From NCBI GenBank assembly GCA_903923905.1, contig CAIXZH010000106.1:1-64000 (forward strand): DNA of 64,000 nt, given 5' to 3'. The notes beneath the pieces are model-generated. The model did no database searches. It saw only the letters and a list, made by a program, of their open reading frames with translations, and was not told the origin of the DNA. This DNA is from an uncultured Bacteroidia bacterium (lineage in GTDB: Bacteria > Bacteroidota > Bacteroidia > Bacteroidales > Prolixibacteraceae). This document shows positions 32,456 to 40,985 of the stretch, piece by piece (within the stretch, counting starts at the first letter, position 1; the number at the start of each line of letters is the position of its first letter). The position numbers and the translations under genes are program-made.

Positions 32456-33853
32456 ATGTCACTTTCTGTTGCTCCCCTGGTTGTTAGTTTGATTGTTACG
32501 AATCGAATCAGAAAATATGTCAGGACAAGTATTCTGAAGCATTGGGAGCAACCTCTTAAATATGCATTGTTCCTTTCTGTCATGCTTTTTGCCGCTGAAG
32601 TTATTTTTTCCGAAACAGAGGTCATCAAATGGGTCTGGCATGCCTACCTGATTGCCATTATTGTCTTTGCCCTGAAACAGGATGAATTACGACTGCTTCG
32701 AATGTTCATTGTGGCATTTATCCCTTTTGAACTTTTCTCCTTGTTGGGTGATTTGACACAATTGATTAATGATAGTTTTTTTAAGGATCATGAAAATTAC
32801 TTTAATAATGCGACCGGCTTTTCATTTTTTTGGATGGCAGCCATCCTATACAGCCAAAACAGGCAATTTAAGGCAGCTGAAAAAGAACGAATTAAAAGAC
32901 AACACGAAGATGAACTGAACCGTGCAATTGCAATCAGAAAGGTGGAACTCGAAGTATTGGTCGCTGAACGAACTTCGGAACTGACCGAACAGAAAGAGGA
33001 ACTGGAAAATGCCCTGGATGAGTTACGCGCTACCCAAACTCAACTCATCCAATCGGAAAAGATGGCTTCCCTGGGTGAACTTACTGCAGGAATTGCACAT
33101 GAAATTCAAAATCCGCTCAACTTCGTTAATAATTTCTCCGAAGTAAATGCAGAACTAATTGAAGAGATGCAGGAGGAGATTGAAAAAGGGAATATGGATG
33201 AAGTCAAAGCCCTTGCCAAAGATATTGCCGATAACGAACAAAAGATAAAACACCACGGGAAACGGGCAGATGCTATTGTAAAAGGGATGTTACAGCATAG
33301 TCGCAGCAACAGTGGGATCAAGGAACCGACAAACATTAATGCATTGGCAGATGAATATCTGCGCTTGGCTTACCATGGTTTGAGGGCAAAGGATAAATCG
33401 TTCAATGTAACCATGGAAACCCATTTTGACAAAAGTATTATCAGTGTCAATATCATTCCTCAGGATATGGGTCGTGCAATTCTTAACCTGATTACCAATG
33501 CATTCTACGCAGTAAATGAAAAAAATAAACTGCAAAGGGACATTGAAAGATCTGAAAACCGGCAAGGTCTCCCGCCATACCAACCCACCGTTTCATTGAG
33601 AACTTCCAGGATCTCTCCCACAAAGGGAGTAGCGGGAAAAGTTAAGATTTCGGTCAGGGATAACGGCAACGGTATTCCTCAAAACGCATTGGATAAAATA
33701 TTTCAGCCATTCTTTACAACTAAACCGACAGGTGAAGGAACCGGACTTGGATTATCATTAAGCTATGATATTGTGAAAGCACATGGTGGCGAGTTGAAAG
33801 TGGATACCAATGAGGGCCAGGGGGCTGAGTTCTCAATTATTTTACCAGTTTAA
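32456..33853 (+). CDS. Membrane-bound sensor histidine kinase
   Basis: 465 residues. Three to four hydrophobic segments (about 37-55, 59-76, 84-101, 120-136) form an N-terminal membrane sensor with no extended periplasmic domain. A coiled coil (about 137-200) and the shared kinase core follow, with His about 215 in IAHEIQNPL, N-box RAILNLITNAFYAV and GTGLGLSLSYDIVKAHGG. The smallest of the five kinases and nearest to the receiver gene (16 bases), so it is the most likely direct partner of that receiver. The sensed signal is unknown. Confidence 0.88.
   Translation: MSLSVAPLVVSLIVTNRIRKYVRTSILKHWEQPLKYALFLSVMLFAAEVIFSETEVIKWVWHAYLIAIIVFALKQDELRLLRMFIVAFIPFELFSLLGDLTQLINDSFFKDHENYFNNATGFSFFWMAAILYSQNRQFKAAEKERIKRQHEDELNRAIAIRKVELEVLVAERTSELTEQKEELENALDELRATQTQLIQSEKMASLGELTAGIAHEIQNPLNFVNNFSEVNAELIEEMQEEIEKGNMDEVKALAKDIADNEQKIKHHGKRADAIVKGMLQHSRSNSGIKEPTNINALADEYLRLAYHGLRAKDKSFNVTMETHFDKSIISVNIIPQDMGRAILNLITNAFYAVNEKNKLQRDIERSENRQGLPPYQPTVSLRTSRISPTKGVAGKVKISVRDNGNGIPQNALDKIFQPFFTTKPTGEGTGLGLSLSYDIVKAHGGELKVDTNEGQGAEFSIILPV
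33538..33570. repeat. 33-base palindrome-derived element in coding sequence (copy 4, decayed)
   Basis: GGACATTGAAAGATC (33538-33552), loop TGA, AAACCGGCAAGGTCT (33556-33570). Only about 8 of 15 arm positions still pair, but length, loop and encoded peptide DIERSENRQGL line up with the other copies. Confidence 0.5.
33613..33631. repeat. C/G-rich palindromic repeat in coding sequence
   Basis: CTCCC (33615-33619) pairs with GGGAG (33625-33629). It encodes the ISPTKGV stretch before the G1 box, the same place as the C/G-rich repeat in the preceding kinase. Confidence 0.4.
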
Positions 33854-33869
33854 ATTTAATATTCAGAAA

Positions 33870-34241
33870 ATGAAGATTTTAGTAGTTGACGATGAACGGG
33901 ATATTCAGACACTTTTTGAACAAAGATTCAGAAAAGAAATTAAAGAGAAATCGATGGAATTTGCATTTGCCTTTTCCGGGGAAGAGGCCCTGACCTACCT
34001 TAACCTGCATGAACATGAAACCGTATTGATCTTGTCCGATATCAATATGCCCGGGATGAGCGGATTAGAGCTGCTTCGCCAAATAAAGGAGAAATATCTA
34101 AAGCCGCCACCAGTGGTAATGATTATCACAGCATATGGCGATGCTGAGAGTTTTGATAAAGCCAAACAGCTTGGGGCTGACGATTTTCTAACTAAACCTG
34201 TCGATTTTACCTATTTAAAAGAGAAATTTAAACAATCATGA
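33870..34241 (+). CDS. Receiver-only response regulator (CheY-like)
   Basis: 123 residues, a single receiver domain with all key residues: acidic pair D7/D8 (VVDDE), phosphoacceptor D57 in LILSDINMPGMSG, T87 in IITAYG and K109 in FLTKPVD. It has no output domain, so it must act through protein contact or pass phosphate onward. ATG 33870 is chosen because the longer frame overlaps the kinase and lacks domain sequence. It is the last gene of the 11-34 kb block and the only receiver in it, making it the candidate common target of the five kinases. Confidence 0.9.
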   Translation: MKILVVDDERDIQTLFEQRFRKEIKEKSMEFAFAFSGEEALTYLNLHEHETVLILSDINMPGMSGLELLRQIKEKYLKPPPVVMIITAYGDAESFDKAKQLGADDFLTKPVDFTYLKEKFKQS

Positions 34242-34400
34242 ATAATCATCTGATCGGCAAGGAGCATTTGAAATAATACTGATTCAACAGCTGATTCTGA
34301 ATTCCGGGTTAAATAGAGCTTAGAATTCGTATAATGAATTTACTGGTATAACTCAGCTGCAATTTTATCATCTCTTGATTAATGAAAGGCGGTCTTAAAT

Positions 34401-34985
34401 TCAGCCTAATTCCCAAAATGTGATAAGTTCCTCCGTTTTTAAGAGAATCATCATGCTTTTTAGGTTCTCCAGGGAGCGGTAGTGAGCTTCCTGGTTAAAG
34501 GAAGAGACTGCATCCGTAATTATTACCGGGAAAAATCCTCTGTTAGAGGCATCCCTGCCACTTGATTCAACTCCATATTCAGTGGCAATTCCTGTGATTA
34601 TCACAGTTGTTATCCCTGCATTTCGAAGAAGCTGTTCGAAATTTGTGCCAATAAATATGCTGGCCGTGTTTTTGGGCATAACAATATCGTCACCGATAGG
34701 TTCAATTGAAAGATCCAGACCATCAGGTGACTGATTCATTGAGAACCTTCTTTTTTTGAAAAAATATTTTCGGGAAGGGGACTCAAATTTTTCGGGAAGG
34801 GGGGTGATTTTTGAAAATATAACAGGAACCTTCAGTTCCCGTGCCAGTGAAATCAGACTCTTTGTATTGGCCATAAATGTTTCAGGATTGAATATACTAT
34901 TAACCAGCATATTTTGTACATCCCAGACTAAAAGCGCTGATTTCCGGGGGTTTAAAATCTCTTTTAATTCATTATCAATTTCCAT
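34401..34985 (-). CDS. Isochorismatase-like hydrolase lacking the usual cysteine
   Basis: 194 residues of the isochorismatase-like alpha/beta fold: [12 protein letters not shown] (catalytic-type Asp about 21), VPVIFSKI, and [20 protein letters not shown]. At the position where nicotinamidases and related cysteine hydrolases carry Cys (GIATxxCVExTARDA) this protein has Gly. True isochorismatases (EntB, PhzD) also lack Cys there, so it may hydrolyse a vinyl ether-type substrate or have another activity. It is last in the minus-strand efflux operon, 10 bases after the nitroreductase, suggesting a redox or detoxification role. Confidence 0.82.
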   Translation of the reverse strand: MEIDNELKEILNPRKSALLVWDVQNMLVNSIFNPETFMANTKSLISLARELKVPVIFSKITPLPEKFESPSRKYFFKKRRFSMNQSPDGLDLSIEPIGDDIVMPKNTASIFIGTNFEQLLRNAGITTVIITGIATEYGVESSGRDASNRGFFPVIITDAVSSFNQEAHYRSLENLKSMMILLKTEELITFWELG

Positions 34986-34995
34986 AATCTATTTT

Positions 34996-35688
34996 TTATT
35001 TTTTAACCGGGTATCCGACTGTCTGTCCAAAAATAACCCTTTGTTCAGTACGTAACTTTAACTTTTCGGTAAGAATTGTCTTATTGCAATTATGAAACCA
35101 CGCCACCATGCCCTGAGACGCTGCAAACAAATAGACATTGGCTGCCATCATCCCGGTATCCACAAAATAATACGATTTTTGAACTTCCGGATTCTGTAGT
35201 CCAGGCTCCTGATAACCTGAGGTATTGGCAAGCTTATCGATATCTGCAACAAAAATCAGGCGGACAGGAGCTTTATCTCCAAAACTTACCTGCCCCTGAC
35301 CGATTGCGAGGGGACGTAAATCCTCTGCAGCTACCGGGAGAAGTCTGTTCCCGATTGCATCATACCAATAAGTTCCCTCCTCAAAGGCAACATAAAGATC
35401 AATTTCCTGCGAATTACTGGCTGATGCCGACGTCCTTCCGGGAACTCCAAACGGACCCTTTTTGCGATTTACCCCGCATGCAGCCCAAAGAAGATTGGAA
35501 AGGGTTTGCAACGAGAGCTTCTTCTCGCTTATTTCACGGACTGTCTTACGTTGCTTTAACGCTTTCATGACTGTTTTCCCCTTTCCGGATTTAGGTTTCA
35601 AAAGTAAGATGGGTGCTAAATCCGGCAAATTACTGAGATTAACCAACGCAGAAATACCACTGGTTTCCTTTTCCAATTTTTCATTCAT
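34996..35688 (-). CDS. SagB-type nitroreductase-family protein
   Basis: 230 residues. FMN-dependent nitroreductase fold: VMKALKQRKTVREISEKKLS (FMN phosphate-binding Arg), LLWAACGVNRKKGPFGVPGRT SASASNSQE, a middle part with VDTGMMAANVYLFAASQGMVAWF, and the C-terminal VIFGQTVGYP. The GxPGRTSxSAxNSQ pattern is that of the SagB/McbC-related and putative nitroreductases. It probably reduces a quinone, nitro compound or peptide-linked ring with NAD(P)H; no peptide-modification partners are nearby. ATG 35688 is preferred over an upstream TTG because AGGAGG lies 8 bases before it. Confidence 0.85.
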   Translation of the reverse strand: MNEKLEKETSGISALVNLSNLPDLAPILLLKPKSGKGKTVMKALKQRKTVREISEKKLSLQTLSNLLWAACGVNRKKGPFGVPGRTSASASNSQEIDLYVAFEEGTYWYDAIGNRLLPVAAEDLRPLAIGQGQVSFGDKAPVRLIFVADIDKLANTSGYQEPGLQNPEVQKSYYFVDTGMMAANVYLFAASQGMVAWFHNCNKTILTEKLKLRTEQRVIFGQTVGYPVKK

Positions 35689-35696
35689 GATCAAAT

Positions 35697-35702
35697 CCTC
35701 CT
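35697..35702 (-). promoter_or_regulatory. Strong Shine-Dalgarno site
   Basis: AGGAGG on the minus strand, 8 bases before ATG 35688. It decides the nitroreductase start and is unusual for Bacteroidota. Confidence 0.75.
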
Positions 35703-35709
35703 TTCATAC

Positions 35710-37083
35710 TTAAGAATTTTGTTCTTCGCGTTCAAAATTAATAATTACTGTGGTCCCATTACCCGCCATTGATGCAATTTCAATAGTTCCCCCAAACATA
35801 GTGATAATTTTATGTACCAGTGAAAGCCCTATACCCGATCCTTTAAAAGCCAGGGCATTACTTGCCCGGAAGAATGGCTGGAAGAGATCTTTTCTTTCCG
35901 TTTCAGGAATTCCAATCCCCTTGTCAGCAATTAGAAGCTGAATGTTTTTTTGAGTTGCATTAAGATTTACCTCTACTTTTTGTTGACCGGAAAATTTACA
36001 GGCATTATCCATGATATTTTCAATGGCGATCCTTATCAGCCCTGGCTTTCCCGCAATCGTAACTAATTCCGAAATTTCCGGAATGATTGAAAAGTGGACT
36101 TCAATCCTTCCCGTATATCTTGTTTTGTCAAAATGTTCTTTAATATCCCAGATCAGTTCATCCAGCCTGATTTCCTCATTCGTGAGGGTTGAAAGGTCGA
36201 AATCGGTCTGGGCCAGGCTGAGCAGATTTCGGGTAAGCAGGTCAAGCCGTTCCGCTTCAGTCATGATCTCGCTTAGCGTCTTTGTATACTCATCTGCCGA
36301 TCTTTGTTTTCCAAGTGCTATTTCAGCCTTTCCAAGGATCGCTGTAATTGGGTTTTTAAGTTCATGGGATGCATTGTGAATGAAATTTCTCTGAAGTGTA
36401 AATGAATTTTCAAGCCGGTCAAGCATTTGATTAAAAGTCCGGGTCAATTCGGCAAGCTCATCATTCCCAGCTGACTCGCTTAATCGAAGATTCAGGTTCG
36501 TAACCCTAATCTTTTTTATATTCCTGAGGATATTTACAATTGGATGAAGGATATTCTTCGCATATAACTGTCCAATTAAAAACATGAACAGAATGCTGAT
36601 GGAAAAGATCAGTAGCAGCAATTCAAAAAGTTTCTGAAGCTGTTGATGGCCAATCCCATTCACTGCCGTAATAATAACAACAAAATTGCCCTGGTTATCA
36701 GGATAGTAAATTCCAATACTTTGCTTGTTCAGATTTGAAAACTTAATGGTTTTCCCATTCAAAAGATTTGCAGCCAGCTCTAGCGGGACTATTTTCCCGA
36801 TGGAATCAGTTACAAGTTTCTTATCCTTGGTGTCGAGCACTATCTCTTCTGCATCCGGCAAACTTTTAGCGTAACTGCTCAAAACTTTTGCATAGACCGT
36901 AGGACTCATCTCGTCTTGCTCAAAATATTTCCATGCGGTAAGATTTGCCTTATCAAGGACGAGTGAATAAAAATCCTTTTCCATGTAATGTGCCGACAGG
37001 TAATAGATCATCGAGAAAGAAAAAAGAAGCACGAATGAAACAATTCCTGCAAAAGTGACTGCTATTTTATTTCTGATTTTCAT
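35710..37083 (-). CDS. Sensor histidine kinase of the efflux operon (CusS/OmpR-partner type)
   Basis: 457 residues. Membrane helix (about 8-29), periplasmic domain (about 30-150), second helix (about 152-172), HAMP (about 175-228), and dimerisation helix with FIHNASHELKNPITAILG (phosphoacceptor His240). The ATPase part ends with DKGIGIP and GSGIGLSLVHKIITMFGG. The layout matches kinases that sense periplasmic metal ions beside RND metal pumps. It follows the response regulator by 1 base. Its core clearly differs from the five kinases at 12-34 kb. Confidence 0.9.
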   Translation of the reverse strand: MKIRNKIAVTFAGIVSFVLLFSFSMIYYLSAHYMEKDFYSLVLDKANLTAWKYFEQDEMSPTVYAKVLSSYAKSLPDAEEIVLDTKDKKLVTDSIGKIVPLELAANLLNGKTIKFSNLNKQSIGIYYPDNQGNFVVIITAVNGIGHQQLQKLFELLLLIFSISILFMFLIGQLYAKNILHPIVNILRNIKKIRVTNLNLRLSESAGNDELAELTRTFNQMLDRLENSFTLQRNFIHNASHELKNPITAILGKAEIALGKQRSADEYTKTLSEIMTEAERLDLLTRNLLSLAQTDFDLSTLTNEEIRLDELIWDIKEHFDKTRYTGRIEVHFSIIPEISELVTIAGKPGLIRIAIENIMDNACKFSGQQKVEVNLNATQKNIQLLIADKGIGIPETERKDLFQPFFRASNALAFKGSGIGLSLVHKIITMFGGTIEIASMAGNGTTVIINFEREEQNS

Positions 37084-37084
37084 T

Positions 37085-37765
37085 TTACTCTTCTCTTAAG
37101 ACGTATCCCATACCAATTACCGTATGAATTAGCTTTACCGAAAAGCCTTTGTCCACCTTATTCCGGAGAAAATTAATGTAAACTTCTACCACGTTGGTAT
37201 TCATTTCAAAATTGGTTCCCCATACATTTTCAAGGATACTTGTTCGGGATAACACCCGGTTAGCATTGGAAAGCAGAAATTCGAGCAACCTGAATTCCTT
37301 GGAGGTTAAGGGTATTTTCACACCCGATCGGGTTACGATTTTTGTTTCAGTATTCAATACCAGATCTGCAATTTCGTATAGTTTATTGGAATATCCTAAC
37401 CCTTTTCGCCGGAGAATAACGTTGATGCGAGCAAACAACTCTTTGAATGCAAAAGGTTTGACTAAATAATCATCTGCTCCGGTCTGCAATCCTTTTACAA
37501 TATCTTCAGTGCTGCCCAGGGCAGTAAGCATAAGTATCGGCACCGAAAAACCCTGGCTCTCACGAAATCTTTTACAAAATTCAAGTCCGTTCATATGGGG
37601 AAGAATCACATCAAGAACAATAACGTCATACAGTGTTGAACATGCAAGACTTAAACCTATAGCTCCATCATAGGCAATATCAACAATATGCCCTTCTTCC
37701 TGAAGTCCTTGCCTGATAAAGGATGAAACATTGACTTCGTCTTCAATAACCAGGATATTCGCCAT
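37085..37765 (-). CDS. OmpR/PhoB-family response regulator of the efflux operon
   Basis: 226 residues. Receiver domain with the acidic pair in VIEDE, phosphoacceptor D52 (VIVLDVILPHMNG) and Lys in DDYLVKPFAF; winged-helix DNA-binding domain from about 125 (TSKEFRLLEFLLSNANRVLS, then VEVYINFLRNKVD, IHTVIGMGYVLR). It resembles CusR-type metal regulators. It lies 35 bases after the pump gene. It may bind the direct repeats upstream of the operon (43468-43486) and so activate its own operon. Confidence 0.92.
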   Translation of the reverse strand: MANILVIEDEVNVSSFIRQGLQEEGHIVDIAYDGAIGLSLACSTLYDVIVLDVILPHMNGLEFCKRFRESQGFSVPILMLTALGSTEDIVKGLQTGADDYLVKPFAFKELFARINVILRRKGLGYSNKLYEIADLVLNTETKIVTRSGVKIPLTSKEFRLLEFLLSNANRVLSRTSILENVWGTNFEMNTNVVEVYINFLRNKVDKGFSVKLIHTVIGMGYVLREE

Positions 37766-37800
37766 GCTTTTATCGGAAATTATTTCTAAAAATAAGCAAT

Positions 37801-40800
37801 TTATTTCCGGTATTTACCTAAATGCCGTTTATCGAATTTACGGTATGCAAAACTGAATATCAGCGGGAAGACCCATAATGAAAAGATCATTGCACAAAGA
37901 ATACCCCCAATGACCACCCTTGCCAGCGGACGCGAACTTTCAGACCCAATGCCATGAGACAAGGCTGCCGGCAATAATCCGATTGCGGCCATTAAAGCGG
38001 TCATAAGCACGGGGCGGATCCGGGCATTTACCCCCGATTTTATAGCACTGTACAACGACTCTGGTCCTTTCCACATTTTATTCATGTTTTCTTTAAATAT
38101 GGTAATAAGTATGATCCCATCCTGAATGCAAATACCGCAAAGGGCTATGAATCCTATACCTGCTGCAATACTAAAATTTGTACCTGTTACATACAAAGCG
38201 ATGATACCTCCGACCAACGCAAACGGGACATTCAGAAATACCAATAAAGAGTCCTTAAGATTTCCAAACATACTGAACAGCAGGATAAATATAAGCAATA
38301 AACTGATTGGTACGACTCCAGCAAGCCGTTTCTGAGCCCGCTCCTTATTTTCAAAATCCCCCTGCCAGGCCATGCTGTAACCTCTTTTCAAAATAACTTT
38401 CTTATTCACTTTTTTTTGGGCTTCAGCTACAGTACTGCCCATATCGCGGCCTCGCGTAGAAAACTTGAGAGCGGCATATCGCTGGTTTTCATCCCTGTAG
38501 ATCAGACAAGCGCCTGTCTTTCTGCTGATTTCGGCAATTGATTTGATTGGCACCTTGGAGCCGTTCTGGGTAGGAACCAACAAGTTTCCAATATCCTCCT
38601 GTGTTTTACGATATTCTTCCGGCAGACGAATCCTGATATCATAGGTCTCAATTCCTTCATACAGGGTCGAAGCAACCTGACCGCCAATTGCCATGGCAAG
38701 AACTGCATTGGCATTTGCGGTGGAGACGCCATACAAAGCCATCTTTTGCTGATCGAGGTTTACATCGATCTCAGGCTGGCCGATATTGTGGATCACACCC
38801 AGGTCCTCTACACCGTGAATATCCTTCATTACATTATAAACTTCATTCAGTTTCTGTTCCATATAATTTAATGAGTCGCCGTAGATTTTTACACAGATCG
38901 ACCCTTTTACACCCGATACAGCCTCTTCTACATTGTCCATGATGGGCTGCGAAAAGTTAAGGTTAACCCCGGGGATTACCGAAAGCTTCCTGCTCATCTG
39001 ATCAATCAGTTCTTCCTTTGAGATCTTCGGGTTCCATTCCGACTCAGGTAGGATAACGACATCAAATTCATTGTTATAAAATCCGGCAACATCAGTTCCG
39101 TCGTCAGGCCGGCCAGTTTGAGAGACCACACATTTCACCTGAGGGAAAGTCATCAGTATATTTCTGGTCTGAATCGAGACATCAACCCCCTTTTTCAATG
39201 AAGCACTATAAGGCAACTGAACACGCAACCATATAGCCCCCTCATTTAGTTGAGGCAGGAACTCAGACCCAAGGAATTTAAAACTATACAATCCTGCAAC
39301 TACCGCAATTGCAGAAATAATCAATACCAATTTTCTCTTTTTAAAATGGGCCTCAAAACCACCCAGCATAATTTTGTGCATAAAGAGTACAAAAGGATTA
39401 TGCCTCTCTTGAACATTCTTATTGAGCAACATTGAAATCAATACCGGCACCAGGGTAAGTGTGGTAATGAGGGCGCCAATCAATGCAAAACCAAGGGTAT
39501 AAGCCAATGGAGAAAACATCTTTCCCTCTACTTTCTGAAAGGCAAAAATTGGAATAAGACAGGTAATAATGATCACTTTTGAGAAGAAAATAGCTTTACC
39601 CATTCGGGTTCCGACTATTTTGTACATCCCCATTTTGGACAGTTTGTTAAACTTTTCCATCCCAACCTCACTTACCTTCGAATTTAATGCCACAAACAGC
39701 CCTTCCACCATTACCACTGCCCCATCGATAATAATTCCAAAGTCTACTGCACCCATCGACAATAAATTCGCCGTCATTCCCATCATCCTCAGGCATATAA
39801 AGGCAAACAACAAGGACATCGGGATAATGAGCGCCACGATAAGGGTAGTCCTCCAATCGAACAAGAACAATGAAACGAGTATGATTACAAATAAGATTCC
39901 TTCAATGAGATTATGAAGAACCGTATTGGTTGCATAGGAGATCAACGTGCTTCGGTCATAATAGGGGATGATTTTTGTATCAGATGGCAAAATATCCTTG
40001 TTCAGCCTATCAATTTCCTTCTCGACCGCTGCAGCAACTTCTGAAGGGTTTTCCCCTTTCCGCATCACAACAATACATTCAACCACATCATCCTCAGACG
40101 AAACAACCCGGTGACCGGTAGTATCCCTTACGGCATCGCTTCTCGTTATCCAGCCAAGCCTGGGAAGATTTGATATTTCAACGGTTGCCACGTCCTTTAC
40201 CAGGAGAGGCACACCACTATTATTCTGAATTATAATATTATTAATTTCATTTATATCGTTGATCAGACCTATTCCCCGCACGGCATATGCTTCATCATTC
40301 TCAAAAATCATATCTCCGCCAATGTTGATATTGGTATTCTGAACAGCGGTAAAAACATCGAGTGGCGTAAGACCAAGCGAAGTGAGCTTGCCTGGATTAA
40401 CCTTAATTTCATAGGTTTTTGTTTTACCCCCAAAGCTGTTCAGGTCGGCTACGCCAGGTACAGATCTCAGGTGACGGTCTATTACCCAGTCTTGGATGCT
40501 TTTCAGTTCCCGGACATCCCGGAAAGTACTTTTAATCGTATAGCGGAAAATCTCCCCGGTAGGTCCTGTTGGCGGCTGAATAGCAGGGATAATGCCGGGA
40601 GGGAGGGAAGCATTGTTGATTAGTCCCATCACCTGCATTCTGGCCTGTGGATCTTTTACATCATCCTCGAAAATAACTTTCACGTACGATAACCCGAATA
40701 TGCTCGTTGAGCGGAGGCTTGTCTTTTTCTGAACCGGATTCAGGGCGATTTCCAATGGGATGGTTATTTTTTTTTCCACCTCCTCAGCGCTTCTGCCCGG

Positions 40801-40968
40801 CCATTGGGTGATCACATCTATTTCAGTATTTGTAACGTCGGGAAAGGCCTCGATCGGCATATCCTTAAAAACGATAATACCGGTAACAACCAGTGCACTG
40901 GAAGCAAATAGTATGAAATACCTGTTTAATAATGAAAACGATATGATGGATCTTAGAAACCTGGTCAT
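37801..40968 (-). CDS. Heavy-metal RND efflux pump (CzcA/CusA family)
   Basis: 1055 residues, full length for the family. It has 12 membrane helices with two large periplasmic loops; the first starts after TM1 (DMPIEAFPDVTNTEIDVITQ). TM4 carries DFGIIIDGAVVMVEG (about 409-423), matching the DFGxxxDGAxxxVEN signature of pumps for divalent cations such as Co, Zn, Cd or Ni, and unlike the AVGAMVDAAIVMIEN of copper/silver CusA. A divalent-cation substrate is therefore inferred. The pump uses proton motive force and works with the adaptor and outer-membrane channel encoded just upstream (17 bases). Confidence 0.93.
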   Translation of the reverse strand: MTRFLRSIISFSLLNRYFILFASSALVVTGIIVFKDMPIEAFPDVTNTEIDVITQWPGRSAEEVEKKITIPLEIALNPVQKKTSLRSTSIFGLSYVKVIFEDDVKDPQARMQVMGLINNASLPPGIIPAIQPPTGPTGEIFRYTIKSTFRDVRELKSIQDWVIDRHLRSVPGVADLNSFGGKTKTYEIKVNPGKLTSLGLTPLDVFTAVQNTNINIGGDMIFENDEAYAVRGIGLINDINEINNIIIQNNSGVPLLVKDVATVEISNLPRLGWITRSDAVRDTTGHRVVSSEDDVVECIVVMRKGENPSEVAAAVEKEIDRLNKDILPSDTKIIPYYDRSTLISYATNTVLHNLIEGILFVIILVSLFLFDWRTTLIVALIIPMSLLFAFICLRMMGMTANLLSMGAVDFGIIIDGAVVMVEGLFVALNSKVSEVGMEKFNKLSKMGMYKIVGTRMGKAIFFSKVIIITCLIPIFAFQKVEGKMFSPLAYTLGFALIGALITTLTLVPVLISMLLNKNVQERHNPFVLFMHKIMLGGFEAHFKKRKLVLIISAIAVVAGLYSFKFLGSEFLPQLNEGAIWLRVQLPYSASLKKGVDVSIQTRNILMTFPQVKCVVSQTGRPDDGTDVAGFYNNEFDVVILPESEWNPKISKEELIDQMSRKLSVIPGVNLNFSQPIMDNVEEAVSGVKGSICVKIYGDSLNYMEQKLNEVYNVMKDIHGVEDLGVIHNIGQPEIDVNLDQQKMALYGVSTANANAVLAMAIGGQVASTLYEGIETYDIRIRLPEEYRKTQEDIGNLLVPTQNGSKVPIKSIAEISRKTGACLIYRDENQRYAALKFSTRGRDMGSTVAEAQKKVNKKVILKRGYSMAWQGDFENKERAQKRLAGVVPISLLLIFILLFSMFGNLKDSLLVFLNVPFALVGGIIALYVTGTNFSIAAGIGFIALCGICIQDGIILITIFKENMNKMWKGPESLYSAIKSGVNARIRPVLMTALMAAIGLLPAALSHGIGSESSRPLARVVIGGILCAMIFSLWVFPLIFSFAYRKFDKRHLGKYRK

Positions 40969-40985
40969 TTTGTTAGCATTAGCGG

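Noticed and set aside
35076-35570. 164-codon open frame antisense to the nitroreductase
   Set aside because: Shadow of a confident gene; Pro/Gln-rich translation without domain features.
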